Shown here piece by piece: positions 41,742 to 54,103 of a DNA stretch of 64,000 bases (position 1 is its first letter; every line of letters starts with the position of its first letter). Source of the DNA: Sympetrum striolatum (lineage: Eukaryota > Arthropoda > Insecta > Odonata > Libellulidae); NCBI GenBank assembly GCA_947579665.1, contig OX388341.1:7430752-7494751 (forward strand), read 5' to 3'. The notes under the pieces were generated by a model. That model was given only the letters and a program-made list of their open reading frames with translations. It did no database searches and was not told the origin of the DNA. The translations under genes and the position numbers were made by a program.

Positions 41742-43739
41742 AAGAGTAAGCTGAAGGCAATCATTGGAGAACATAATCAATCAGGAGACAATGTAGGTCA
41801 AAGGAGGGACTGCAAAACAGAATGAGTCTATTTTAAATTTATTCCTATAAGTATTGCTAATCATGCATAGAATGATATATTGTGCCAATTAATTTAAGAA
41901 ATAGTATATTTGTTTTCATGATGATTTTTTTTACTAAATGATTTGTTTATTATTTCTACAGAAGAAGAGAAGAGATATCTCAATGATGGAGGATATGAGA
42001 AAGCTGAAGACAATCATTAGAGAGCAGAATGAACTAGGATAGAAAGTTGCACAAAGGAGGGTATGCAAAACAGAAATAGTCTATTTTAAATTTATTCCTA
42101 TAAGCATTGGTAATCATGCATAGAATGATATATTGTGCCAATTAATTTAAGTAATAGTATATTTTTTTTCATGATGATTTTTAACTAAATGATTTGTTTA
42201 TTATTTCTACAGAAAAAGAGAAGAGATATTCTCAATGATGGAGGATAAGAGTAAGCTGAACACAATCATTAGAGAGCAGAATAAACTAGGATAGAAAGTT
42301 GGACAAAGAAGGGTATGCAAAACAGAATGAGTCTATTTTAAATTTATTCCTATAAGTATTGCAAATTTTGCATAGAATGATATTTTGTGCCAATTAATTT
42401 AAGAAATAGTATATTTGTTTTCGTGATGATTTTTTTTACTAAATGATTTGTTTATTATTTCTACAGAAGAAGAGAAGAGATATTCTATATGATGGAGGAT
42501 ATGAGTAAGCTGAAGACAATCATTAGAGAGCAGAATGAAATAGGATAGAAAGTTGGACAAAGGAGGGTATGCAAAACAGAATGAGTCTATTTTAAATTTA
42601 TTCCTATAAGCATTGGTAATCATGCATAGAATGATATATTGTGCCAATTAATTTAAGAAATAGTATATTTGTTTTCATGATGATTTTTAACTAAATGATT
42701 TGTTTATTATTTCTACAGAAAAAGAGAAGAGATATTCTCAATGATGGAGGATAAGAGTAAGCTGAAGACAATCATTAGAGAGCAGAATGAACTAGGATAG
42801 AAAGTTGGACAAAGGAGAGTATGCAAAATAGAATGAGTCTATTTTAAATTTATTCCTATAAGTATTGCTAATCATGCATAGAATGATATATTGTGCCAAT
42901 TAATTTAAGAAATAGTATATTTATTTTCATGATGATTTTTTTTAAATGATTTGTTTATTATTTCTACAGAAGAAGAGAAGAGATATTCTCAATGATGGAG
43001 GATATGAGTAAGCTGAAGACAATCATTAGAGAGCAGAATGAAGTAGGATAGAAAGTTGGACAAAGGAGGGTATGCAAAACAGAATGAGTCTATTTTAAAT
43101 TTATTCCTATTAGTATTGCTAATCATGCATAGAATGATATATTGTGCCAATTAATTTAAAAAATCATATATTTGTATTCATGATCATTTTTAACTAAATG
43201 ATTTGTTTATTATTTCTACAGAAAAAGAGAAGAGATATTCTCGATGATGGAGGGTAAGAGTAAGCTGAAGACAATCATTAGAGAGCAGAATGAACTAGGA
43301 TAGAAAGTTGGTCAAAGGAGGGTATGCAAAACAGAATGAGTCTATTTTAAATTTATTCCTATAAGTATTGCTAATCATGCATAGAATGATATATTGTGCC
43401 AATTAATTTAAGAAATAGTATATTTGTTTTCATGATGATTATAAACTAAATGATTTGTTTATTATTTCAATAGAAAAAGAGAAGAGATATTCTCAATGAT
43501 GGAGGATAAGAGTAAGCTGAAGACAATCATTAGAGAGCAGAATGAACTAGGATAGAAAGTTGGTCAAAGGAGGGTATGCAAAACAGAATGAGTCTATTTT
43601 AAATTTATTCCTATAAGTATTGCTAATCATGCATAGAATGATATATTGTGCAAATTAATTTAAGAAATAGTATATTTTTTTCATGATGATATGAAACTAA
43701 ATGATTTGTTTATTATTTCAATAGAAAAAGAGAAGAGAT

Positions 43740-45521
43740 ATTCTCAATGATGGAGGATAAGAGTAAGCTGAAGACAATCATTAGAGAGCAGAATGAACTA
43801 GGATAGAAAGTTGGACAAAGGAGAGTATGCAAAACAGAATGAGTCTATTTTAAATTTATTCCTGTAAGTATTGCTAATCATGTATAAAATGATATATTGT
43901 GCCAATTAATTTAAGAAATAGTATAATTGTTTTCATGATCATTTTTAACTAAATGATTAGTTTATTATTTCTACAGAAAAAGAGAAGAGATATTCTCAAT
44001 GATGGAGGATAAGAGTAAGCTGAAGACAATCATTAGAGAGCAGAATGAACTAGGATAGAAAGTTGGTCAAAGGAGGGTATGCAAAACAGAATGAGTCTAT
44101 TTTAAATTTATTCCTATAAGTATTGCTAATCATGCATAGAATGATATATAGTGCCAATTAATTTAAGAAATAGTATTTTTTTTTTCATGATGATTTGAAA
44201 CTAAATGATTTGTTTATTATTTCTACAGAAAAAGAGAAGAGATATTCTCAATGATGGAGGATAAGAGTAAGCTGAGGACAATCATTAGAGAGCAGAATGA
44301 ACTAGGATTGAAAATGGACAAAGGAGAGTATGCAAAACAGAATGAGTCTATTTTAAATTTATTCCTATAAGTATTGCTAATCATGCATAGAATGATATAT
44401 TGTGCCAATTAATTTAAGAAATTGTATATTTGTTTTTATGATGATTTTTACCTAAATGATTTGTTTATTATTTCTACAGAAAAAGAGAAGAGATATTCTC
44501 AATGATGGAGGATAAGAGTAAGCTGAAGACAATCATTAGAGAGCAGAATGAACTAGGATAGAAAGTTGGACAAAGGAGGGTATGCAAAACAGAATGAGTC
44601 TATTTTAAATTTATTCCTATAAGTATTGCGAATCATGCATAGAATGATATATTGTGCCAATTAATTTAAGAAATAGTATATTTGTTTTCATGATGATTGT
44701 TAACTAAATGATTTGTTTATTATTTCTACAGAAAAATTGAAGAGATATTCTCAATGATGGAGGATAAGAGTAAGCTGAAGACAATCATTAGAGAGCAGAA
44801 TGAACTAGGATAGAAAGTTGGACAAAGGAGGGTATGCAAAACAGAATGAGTCTATTTTAAATTTATTCCTATAAGTATTGCGAATCATGCATAGAATGAT
44901 ATATTGTGCCAATTAATTTAAGAAATAGTATATTTGTTTTTATGATGATTTTTAACTAAATGATTTGTTTATTATTTCTACAGAAAAAGAGAAGAGATAT
45001 TCTCAATGATGGAGGATAAGAGTAAGCTGAAGGCAATCATTGGAGAACATAATAAATCAGGAGACAATGTAGGTCAAAGGAGGGAATGCAAAACAGAATG
45101 AGTCTATTTTAAATTTATTCCTAAAAGTATTGCTAATCATGCATAGAATGATATATTGTGCCAATTAATTTAAGAAATAGTATATTTGTTTTCATGATGA
45201 TTTTTAACTAAATGATTTGTTTATTATTTCTATAGAAAAAGAGAAGAGATATTCTCAATGATGGAGGATAATAGTAAGCTGAAGACAATCATTAGAGAGC
45301 AGAATGAACTAGGATACAAAGTTGGACAAAGGAGGGTATGCAAAAAAGAATTAGGTTATTTTAAATTTATTCCTATAAGTATTGCTAATCATGCATAGAA
45401 TGATATATTGTGCCAATTAATTTAAGTTATAGTATATTTGTTTTCATGATGAATTTTAACTAAATGATTTGTTTATTATTTCTACAGAAAAAGAGAAGAG
45501 ATATTCTCAATGATGGAGGAT
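43740..45521 (+). repeat. Block duplicated 3,780 bp upstream (second copy)
   Basis: Second copy of the 39,960-41,741 block. Matching ends at 45,521, where GATAAGAGTAAGCTG in the first copy becomes GATATGAGTAATATG. That is also the point at which the array changes into the more monomeric zone that runs to 51.8 kb. Confidence 0.9.
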
Positions 45522-48500
45522 ATGAGTAATATGAAGGCAATCATTGGAGAACATTATCAATCAGGAGACAAAGTAAGTCAAAAGAGGGAAAGCAAAACAG
45601 AAATAGTCTATTTTAAATTTAATCCTATAAGTATTGCTAATCATGCATAAAATGATATATTGTGCCAATTAATTTAAGATATAGTATATTTGTTTTCGTG
45701 ATGATTTTTTTTACTAAATGATTTGTTTATTATTTCTACAGATAAAGAGAAGAGATATTCTCAATGATGGAGGATAAGAGTAAGCTGAAGGCAATCATTG
45801 GAGAACATAATCAATCAGGAGACAAAGTAGGTCAAAGGAGGGAATGCAAAACAGAATGAGTCTATTTTAAATTTATTCCTATAAGTATTGCTAATCATTC
45901 ATAGAATGATATATTGTTCCAATTAATTTAAGAAATAGTATATTCGTTTTCATGATGATTTTTAACTAAATGATTTGTTTATTATTTTTACTGAAAAAGA
46001 GAAGAGATATTTTCAATGATGGAGTATAAGAGTAAGCTGAAGGCAATCATTAGAGAGCAGAATGAACTAGGATAGAAAGTTCGACAAAGGAGGGTATGCA
46101 AAACAGAATGAGTCTATTTTGAATTAATCCTATAAATATTGCTAATCATGCATAGAATGATATATTGTGCCAATTAATTTAAGAAATAGTATATTTGTTT
46201 TCATGATGATTTTTAACTAAATGATTTGTTTATTATTTCAACAGAAAAAGAGAAGAGATATTCTCAATGATGGAGGATAAGAGTAAGCTGAAGACAATCA
46301 TTAGAGAGCAGAATGACCTAGGATAGAAAGTTGGACAAAGGAGGGTATGCAAAACAGAATGAGTCTATTTTGAATTAATCCTATAAGTATTGCTAATCAT
46401 GCATAGAATGATATATTGTGCCAATTAATTTAAGAAATAGTATATTTGTTTTCATGATGATTTTTAACTAAAAATTTGTTTATTATTTCAACAGAAAAAG
46501 AGAAGAGATATTCTCAATGATGGAGGATAAGAGTAAGCTGAAGACAATCATTAGAGAGCAGAATGAACTAGGATAGAAAGTTGGACAAAGGAGGGTATGC
46601 AAAAAAGAATGAGTCTATTTTGAATTAATCCTATAAGTATTGCTAATCATGCATAGAATGATATATTGTGCCAATTAATTTAAGAAATAGTATATTTTTT
46701 TTCATGATGATTTTTAACTAAATGATTTGTTTATTATTTCTACAGAAAAAGAGAAGAGATATTCTCAATGATGGAGGATAAGAGTATGCTGAAGACAATC
46801 ATTAGAGAGCAGAATGAACTAGGATAGAAAGTTGGACAAAGGAGGGTATGCAAAACAGAATGAGTCTATTTTGAATTTATTCCTATAAGTATTGCTAATC
46901 ATTCATAGAATGATATATTGTGCCAATTAATTTAAGAAATAGTATATTCGTTTTCATGATGATTTTTAACTAAATGCTTTGTTTATTATTTCTACGGAAA
47001 AAGAGAAGAGATTATTTCAATGATGGAGGATAAGAGTAAGCTAAAGGCAATCATTAGAGAGCAGAATGAACTAGGATAGAAAGTTGGACAAAGGAGGGTA
47101 TGCCAAACAGAATGAGTCTATTTTGAATTAATCCTATAAGTATTGCTAATCATGCATAGAATGATATATTGTGCCAATTAATTTAAGAAATAGTATATTT
47201 GTTTTCATGATGATTTTTAACTAAATGATTTGTTTATTATTTCAACAGAAAAAGAGAAGAGATATTCTCAATGATGGAGGATAAGAGTAAGCTGAAGACA
47301 ATCATTAGAGAGCAGAATGAACTAGGATAGAAAGTTGGACAAAGGAGGGTATGCAAAACAGAATGAGTCTATTTTGAATTAATCCTATAAGTATTGCTAA
47401 TCATGCATAGAATGATATATTGTGCCAATTAATTTAAGAAATAGTATAATTGTTTTCATGATGATCTTTAACTAAATGATTTTTTTATTATTTCTACAGA
47501 AAAAGAGATGAGATATTCTCAATGTTGGAGTATAAGAGTAAGCTAAAGACAATCATTAGAGAGCAGAATGAACTAGGATAGAAAGTTGGACAAAGGAGGG
47601 TATGCAAAACAGAATGAGTCTATTTCGAATTTATTCCTATAAGTATTGCTAATCATGCATAGAATGATATATTTTGCCAATTAATTTAAGAAATAGTATA
47701 ATTGTTTTCATGATGATCTTTAACTAAATGATTTTTTTATTATTTCTACAGAAAAAGAGAAGAGATATTCTCAATGATGTAGGATAAGTGTAAGCTGAAG
47801 ACAATCATTAGAGAGCAGAATGAACTAGGATAGAAAGTTGGACAAAGGAGGGTATGCAAAAAAAAAATGAGTCTATTTTGAATTTATTCCTATAAGTATT
47901 GCTAGTCATGCATAGAATGATATATTGTGCCAATTAATTTAAGAAATAGTATATTTGTTTTCATGATGATTTTTAACTAAATGATTTGATTATTATTTCT
48001 ACAGAAAAAGAGAAGAGATATTCTCAATGATGGAGGATAAGAGTAATCTGAAGACAATCATTAGAGAGCAGAATGAACTAGGATAGAAAGTTGGACAAAG
48101 GAGGGTATGCAGAACAGAATGAGTCTATTTTAAATTTATTCCTATAAGTTTTGCTAATCATGCATAGAATGATATATTGTGCCAATTAATTTAAGAAATA
48201 TAATATTTGTTTTCATGATAATTTTTAACTAAATGATTTGTTTATTATTTCTACAGAAAAAGAGAAGAGATATTCTCAATGATGGAGGATAAGAGTAAGC
48301 TGAAGACAATCTTTAGAGAGCAGAATGAACTACGATAGAAAGTTGGACAAAGGAGGGTATGCAAAACAGAGTGAGTCTATTTTGAATTTATTCCTATAAG
48401 TATTGCTAATCATGCATAGACTGATATATTGTGCCAATTAATTTAAGAAATATAATATTTGTTTTCATGATGATTTTTAACTAAATGATTGGTTTATTAT

Positions 48501-51500
48501 TTCTACAGAAAAAGAGAAGAGATATTCTCAATGATGGAGGATAACAGTAAGCTGAAGACAATCATTAGAGAGCAGAATGAACTAGGATAGAAAGTTGGAC
48601 AAAGGAGGGTATGCAAAACAGAATGAGTCTATTTTGAATTTATTCCTATAAGTATTGCTAATCATGCATAGACTGATATATTGTGCCAATTAATTTAAGA
48701 TATAGTATATTTGTTTTCATGATGATTTTTAACTAAATGATTTGTTTATTATTTCTACAGAAAAAGAGAAGAGATATTCTCAATGATGGAGGATAAGAGT
48801 AAGCTGAAGACAATCATTAGAGAGCAGAATGAACTAGGATAGAAAGTTGGACAAAGGAGGGTTTGCAAAACAGAATGAGTCTATTTTAAATTTATTCCTA
48901 TAAGTATTGCTAATCATGCATAGAATGATATATTGTGCCAATTAATTTAAGAAATAGTATATTTGTTTTCATGATGATTTTTAACTAAATGATTTGTTTA
49001 TTATTTCTACAGAAATACAGAAGAGATATTCTCAATGATGGAGGATAAGAGTAAGCTAAAGACAATTATTAGAGAGCAGAATGAACTAGGATAGAAAGTT
49101 GGACAAATGAGGGTATGCAAAACAGAATGAGTCTATTTTGAATTTATTCCTATAAGTATTGCTAATCATGCATAGAATGATATATTGTGCCAATTAATTT
49201 AAGAAATAGTATATTTGTTTTCATGATGATTTTTAACTAAATGATTTGTATATTATTTCTACAGAAAAAGAGAAGAGATATTCTCAATGATGGAGGATAA
49301 GAGTATGCTGAAGACAATCATTAGAGAGCAGAATAAACTAGGATAGAAAGTTGGACAAAGGAGGGTTTGTAAAACAGAATGAGTCTATTTTGAATTTATT
49401 CCAATAAGTATTGCTAATCATGCATAGAATGATATATTGTGCCAATTAATTTAAGAAATAGTATATTTGTTTACATGATGATTTTTAACTAAATGATTTG
49501 TTTATTATTTCTACAGAAAAAGAGAAGAGATATTCTCAATGTTGGAGGATAACAGTAAGCTGAAGACAATCATTAGAGAGCAGAATGAACTAGGATAGAA
49601 AGTTGGACAAAGGAGGGTATGCAAAACAGAATGAGTCTATTTTGAATTTATTCCAATAAGTATTGATAATCATGCATAGAATTATATATTGTGCCAATTA
49701 ATTTAAGAAATAGTATATTTGTTTTCATGATGATTTTAAACTAAATGATTTTTTTATTATTTTTACGGAAAAGAGAAGAGATATCCTCAATGATGGAGGA
49801 TAAGAGTAAGCTAAAGACAATCATTAGAGAGCAGAATGAACTAGGATAGAAAGTTTGACAAAGTAGGGTATGCAAAACAGACTTAGTCTATTTCGAATTT
49901 ATTCCAATAAGTATTGCTAATCATGCATAGAATGATATATTTTGCCAATTAATTTAAGAAATAGTATATTTGTTTTCATGATGATTTTTAACTAAACGAT
50001 TTATTTATTATTTCTACAGAAAAGAGAAGAGATATTCTCAATGATGTAGGATAAGTGTAAGCTGAAGACAATCATTAGAGAGCAGAATGAACTAGGATAG
50101 AAAGTTGGACAAAGGAGGGTATGCAAAACAGAATGAGTCTATTTGAAATTTATTCCTATAAGTATTGCTAATCATTCATAGAATGATATATTGTGCCAAT
50201 TAATTTAAGAAATAGTATATTCGTTTTCATGATGATTTTTAACTAAATGATTTGTTTATTATTTCTACGGAAAAAGAGAAGAGATATTTTCAATGATGGA
50301 GGATAAGAGTAAGCTGAAGACAATCATTAGAGAGCAGAAAGAACTAGGATAGAAAGTTGGACAAAGGAGGGTATGCAAAACAGAATGAGTCTATTTTAAT
50401 TTATTCCTATAAGTATTGCTAATCATGCATAGAATGATATATTGTGCCAATTAATTTAAGAAATAGTCTATTTGTTTTCATGATGATTTTTAACTAAATG
50501 ATTTGTTTATTATTTCTACAAAAAAAGAGAAGAGATATTCTCAATGATAGAGGATAAGAGTTAGCTAAAGACAATCATTAGAGAGCAGAATGAACTAGGA
50601 TAGGAAGTAGGACAAAGGAGGGTATGCAAAACAGAAGGAGTCTATTTTTAATTTATTTCTATAAGTATTGCTAATCATGCATAGAATTATATATTGTGCC
50701 AATTAATTTAAGAAATAGTATATTTGTTTTCATGATGATTTTTAACTAAATGATTTGTTTATTATTTCTACAGAAAAAGAGAAGAGATATTCTCAATGAT
50801 GGAGAGTAAGAGTAAGCTGAAGACAATCATTAGAGAGCAGAATGAACTAGGATAGAAAGTTGGACTAAGGAGGGTATGCAAAACAGAATGAGTCTATTTT
50901 AAATTTATTCCTATAAGTATTGCTAATCATGCATAGAATTATATATTGTGCCAATTAATTTAAGAAATAGTATATTTGTTTTCATGATGTTTTTTTTACT
51001 AAATGATTTGTTTATTATTTCTACAGAAGAAGAGAAGAGATATCTCAATGATGGAGGATATGAGTAAGCTGAAGACAATCATTAGAGAGCAGAATGAACT
51101 AGGATAGAAAGTTGCACAAAGGAGGGTATGCAAAACAGAAAGAGTCTATTTTAAATTTATTCCTATAAGCATTGGTAATCATGCATAGAATGATATATTG
51201 TGCCAATTAATTTAAGTAATAGTATATTTTTTTTCATGATGATTTTTAACTAAATGATTTGTTTTTTATTTCTACAGAAAAAGAGAAGAGATATTCTCAA
51301 TGATGGAGGATAAGAGTAAGCTGAAGGCAATCATTGGAGAACATAATCAATCAGGAGACAATGTAGTTCAAAGGAGGAAATGCAAAACAGAATGAGTCTA
51401 TTTTAAATTTATTCCTAAATGTATTGCTAATCGTGCATAGAATGATATATTGTGCCAATTAATTTAAGAAATAGTATATTTGTTTTCATGATCATTTTTA

Positions 51501-51830
51501 ACTAAATGATTTGTTTATTATTTCTACAGAAAAAGAGAAGAGATATTCTCAATGATGGAGGATAAGAGTAAGCTGAAGACAATCATTAGAGAGCAGAATG
51601 AACTAGGATAGAAAGTTGGACAAAGGAGGGTATGCAAAACAGAATGAGTCTATTTTGAATATATTCCAATAAGTATTGCTAATCATGCATAGAATGATAT
51701 ATTGTGCCAATTAATTTAAGAAATAGTATATTTGTTTTCATAATGATTTTTAACTAAATGATTTGTTTATTATTTCTACAGAAAAAGAGAAGAGATATTC
51801 TCAATGATGGAGGATAAGAGTAAGCTGAAG
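45522..51830 (+). repeat. Mainly monomeric zone of the array
   Basis: About 25 monomers without an obvious long-range block period. Several neighbours share local marks: TTTTGAATTAATCC, one base short of the usual TTTTGAATTTATTCC, occurs near 46,121, 46,372, 46,622, 47,125 and 47,376. ATATTCGTTTTC occurs near 45,942, 46,945 and 50,218. This pattern fits local short-range unequal exchange. Confidence 0.75.
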
Positions 51831-52889
51831 ACAATCATGGGAGAGCAGAATGAACTACGATAGAAAGTGGGTCAAAGGAGGGAATGCAAAACAGATTGAG
51901 TATATTTTGATTTTATTACTATAACTATTTATTATCATGCATTGACTGATAGATCGTGCTAATTATTCAATGAAATAGTATTTCTGTTTTCAAGATGATG
52001 TTTCACTAAATGTTTTTTTTATTAATTCTACAGAAAAAGAGAAGAGATATTCTCCATGATGGAAGATAAGAGTATGCTGAAGACAATCATTGGAGAGCAG
52101 AATTAACTACGATATAAAGTGGGTCAAAGGAGGGAATGTAAAACAGAATGAGTATATTTTGAATTTATTACTATAACTATTTATTATCATGTATCGAAAT
52201 ATATATCGTGCCAATTATTCCATGAAATATTATTTCTGTTTTCAAGATGATGTTTCACTAAATGATTTTTTTATTAATTCTACTGAAGAATTGAAGAGAT
52301 ATTCTCCATGAAGGAAGATAAGAGTAAGCTGAAGACAATCATTGGAGAGCAGAATTAACTACGATAGAAAGTGGGTCAAAGGAGGGAACACAAAACAAAA
52401 TGAGTATATTTTGATTTTATTACTATAACTATTTATTATCATGCATTGACTGATAGATCGTGCTAATTATTCATTGAAATATTACTTCTGTTTTCAAGAT
52501 GATGTTTCACTAAATTATTTTTTATTATTTCTACAGAAAAAGCAAAGAGATATTCTCCATGTTAGAAGATAAGAGTAAGCTTAAGACAAACTTTTGAGTG
52601 GAGATTGAATTAGGAGAGAAAGTGGGTCTTAGGAGGGAATGCAAAACAGAATGAGTATATATTGAATTTATTGCTATTAATATTTCTAATCTTGCATAGG
52701 CTGATATATCGTGCCAATTATTCAATGAAATAGTATTTCTGTATTCAAGATGATCATAAACCAAATTGTCTTTTTAATAATTCTACAGAAAAAGCAAAGA
52801 GATATTCTCCATGATGGAAGATAAGAGTAAGCTTAAGACAGTCATTGGAGTATAGAATGAACTAGGATAGAAAGTGGGTCAAAAGAGAA
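51831..52889 (+). repeat. Diverged edge monomers at the array border
   Basis: The last four monomers differ strongly from the rest. They read TTCTCCATGATGGAAGAT for TTCTCAATGATGGAGGAT, AAAGTGGGTCAAAGG for AAAGTTGGACAAAGG, and ATAACTATTTATTATCATG for the usual ATAAGTATTGCTAATCATG. Edge units escape homogenisation, so they may be nearer the original sequence. In the frame of the exon-like module, several differences from the core are synonymous: TCA/TCC, GAG/GAA, CTG/CTT, GTT/GTG and GGA/GGT. Others change the residue, and some edge units carry their own stops. The final unit ends at about 52,889. Confidence 0.85.
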
Positions 52890-53022
52890 ATTTTATTATT
52901 ATAAAATGCTACAAATGGACTAATCATATGTGCTCCCAATTTCTATTTATATATTCAGAGAATAATAAATGGAAAGAACTAATCATCTATTTGTGTGAGT
53001 CTTGCATAATCATGCACCTTTA
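52890..53022. other. Spacer between satellite edge and broken gene
   Basis: AT-rich sequence with no recognisable feature. It is the breakpoint between array and flank, and it shows no inverted repeat or transposon end by eye. Confidence 0.6.
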
Positions 53023-53534
53023 TCATAAATCAAGATGGAACAATGGGGTAAGGAAGGCAAGATGATTTTGGTGGGAGAAGCACTGGTCTTTTGTATCTTC
53101 TCTTTCAGGATTAATATTGAAGTTCCTTTGTTCGATGAAATAGTTCATCACGTGATCGTAGACAGTTTTTACATCTTTCATGTATTTAATTAAAAAGAGG
53201 TCCGCTTCTTTTGATAGCTAGTTGTGTGATTGAATGTACATTTTAAACAATTGAAAGTCTGTGGTTTTATCTATAACTTTTTGGGTAAATTCTCGTATTC
53301 TTTGTATTTTTATTCCTTTATATCTGAGATCTATGTTAGCAATGGTTTGTAGGTTCACTATAAAATGCGATGTTTTTTATTTACTTAAAAAGCGAAAGAA
53401 TCCTAATTATATCTCAGACCAGTTTAACATTCTCGACTACATTTTACTTTTTCTTAACGAATATTTAGCTTTTCTTGATAACTTTAGCAGCAAAGGGCAG
53501 TTGGAAACGTCTTACCACGTTGAGGTTTGCACAT
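53023..53534 (-). pseudogene. Two-exon gene or gene remnant, one in-frame stop
   Basis: Exon A is 53,516-53,534: ATG, five more codons (MCKPQR) and one base, followed by the donor GTAAGA. Exon B starts at 53,357 after an AT-rich tract ending TTTTATAG. The one-base and two-base ends join to a valine codon, so the phase agrees. Exon B then reads 45 codons (NLQTIANIDLRYKGIKIQR and on), meets TAG at 53,218-53,220, and continues 64 further codons (LSKEADLFLIKYMKDVK and on) to a TGA at 53,023. Composition is Lys-, Ile- and Asp-rich and protein-like. I do not recognise the family. Either the product is a 52-residue protein or, more likely, this is a longer gene broken by one nonsense change. It lies 134 bp from the satellite border. 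The weak start context of exon A is a caution. Confidence 0.45.
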
Positions 53535-53594
53535 TCGGAAATTTCGTATGAATTAACGTTCTATTAAATCTCTTTCAATGTGAATTTCACTTGC

Positions 53595-53610
53595 TAAATC
53601 AGCTGATTTA
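53595..53610. promoter_or_regulatory. Perfect 16-bp palindrome with E-box core
   Basis: TAAATCAGCTGATTTA is a perfect palindrome around CAGCTG, an E-box of the kind bound by bHLH dimers. It lies 61 bp upstream of the start of the broken minus-strand gene. AATCAGCTG-type words also occur at 53,766, 54,091 and 60,048. Binding is inference. Confidence 0.3.
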
Positions 53611-53713
53611 TTTTAATGTCGCATCCCCGCTTTAACCGCATTTGAATAATTTTTTTATAAGCGAATATAAGGGTTCGCTTTGCTATATCTCAATCTTGCC
53701 TAATAAATACCCC

Positions 53714-53731
53714 TAATAATAATAATAATAA
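53714..53731. repeat. (TAA)n microsatellite
   Basis: About six tandem TAA units. A similar short (AAT) run is near 59,307. Confidence 0.9.
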
Positions 53732-53790
53732 GTCGTAGAATCTTTCCAATGTTAAGCGATTCATATCAGCTGTTCTTCGAATTGTCTCTC

Positions 53791-53835
53791 TCATAAGAAA
53801 GAAACGCAAGGATCGTTTCGATCGATTGCAGACAT
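53791..53835 (-). other. Micro-ORF of 14 codons, conserved in a second locus
   Basis: The frame MSAIDRNDPCVSFL plus TGA lies 257 bp upstream of the broken minus-strand gene. A homologous segment at 61,270-61,314 encodes MSAIDQNELNVHFL plus TGA with the same length, start and stop, although the surrounding sequence has indels. It may be an upstream ORF in a shared leader. The sequence around it (53,770-53,960) is related to 61,250-61,470. Confidence 0.35.
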
Positions 53836-54103
53836 GGTTTCTTTTGCGGGATTAATACAGAGATAATGGTTGTACCTATTTTGGTGGTGGGATATCATAC
53901 TCGAGTAGTAATTGAGAGAATTCAAACGAAATTGCCGAACCTTTTATGTAAGTTAGTGTGCTTAAAATATCCTTGGCGACAAAGATGATGATTAAATTCT
54001 TGTTCGATTATATGGATGGTCTTGTAAAGAATGATTATCCTATAGATTATGCAACCGACAGGTCCCAGAGCTGATTCCTGTCGAAGGGGCAATCAGCTGC
54101 TCG
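53836..54103. other. Noncoding stretch related to 61.3-61.5 kb
   Basis: Up to about 53,960 this is the rest of the duplicated segment: TAATTGAGAGAATTC matches AAATTGAGAGAATTC at 61.44 kb. A short hairpin of CGACAGG and CCTGTCG arms spans 54,056-54,083. Nothing else is recognised. Confidence 0.5.

Larger units (their letters stand above)
1..52889 (+). repeat. 252-bp satellite DNA array, about 210 head-to-tail monomers
   Basis: The landmark GAGAAGAGATATTCTCAATG recurs at 252, 504, 756, 1008 and 1260 and so on with a step of 252, and the same unit can be followed to about 52,889. All copies face the same way, and I saw no transposon or foreign insertion in it. The left end is outside the window, so the true length is unknown. 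The right end stops inside a monomer, just after a diverged GTGGGTCAAAAGAG, and no target-site duplication is evident. The unit is AT-rich with frequent A and T runs. 252 is a multiple of three, but every monomer has stops in all frames, so the array does not encode a continuous repeat protein. Centromeric, pericentromeric or heterochromatic-arm location cannot be told from sequence alone. The repeat itself is certain; its function is unknown. Confidence 0.99.

Noticed and set aside
18030..44408. Repeated minus-strand ORFs of 61-82 codons starting MAQYIILCMI in the satellite
   Set aside because: They are the reverse complement of the same 252-bp unit. They appear only where variant monomers happen to lack stops, most copies are closed, and there is no splice or start context.
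1..52889. Tandem array encoding a repeat protein, since 252 is a multiple of three
   Set aside because: Every monomer has stops in all six frames, so no frame crosses a unit.
1..52889. CRISPR array or telomere repeats
   Set aside because: Units are contiguous with no unique spacers, and no TTAGG-type runs are seen.
1..52889. Centromere call through a CENP-B box
   Set aside because: No word resembling the box core was seen in the monomer. A centromeric role cannot be argued from sequence alone.
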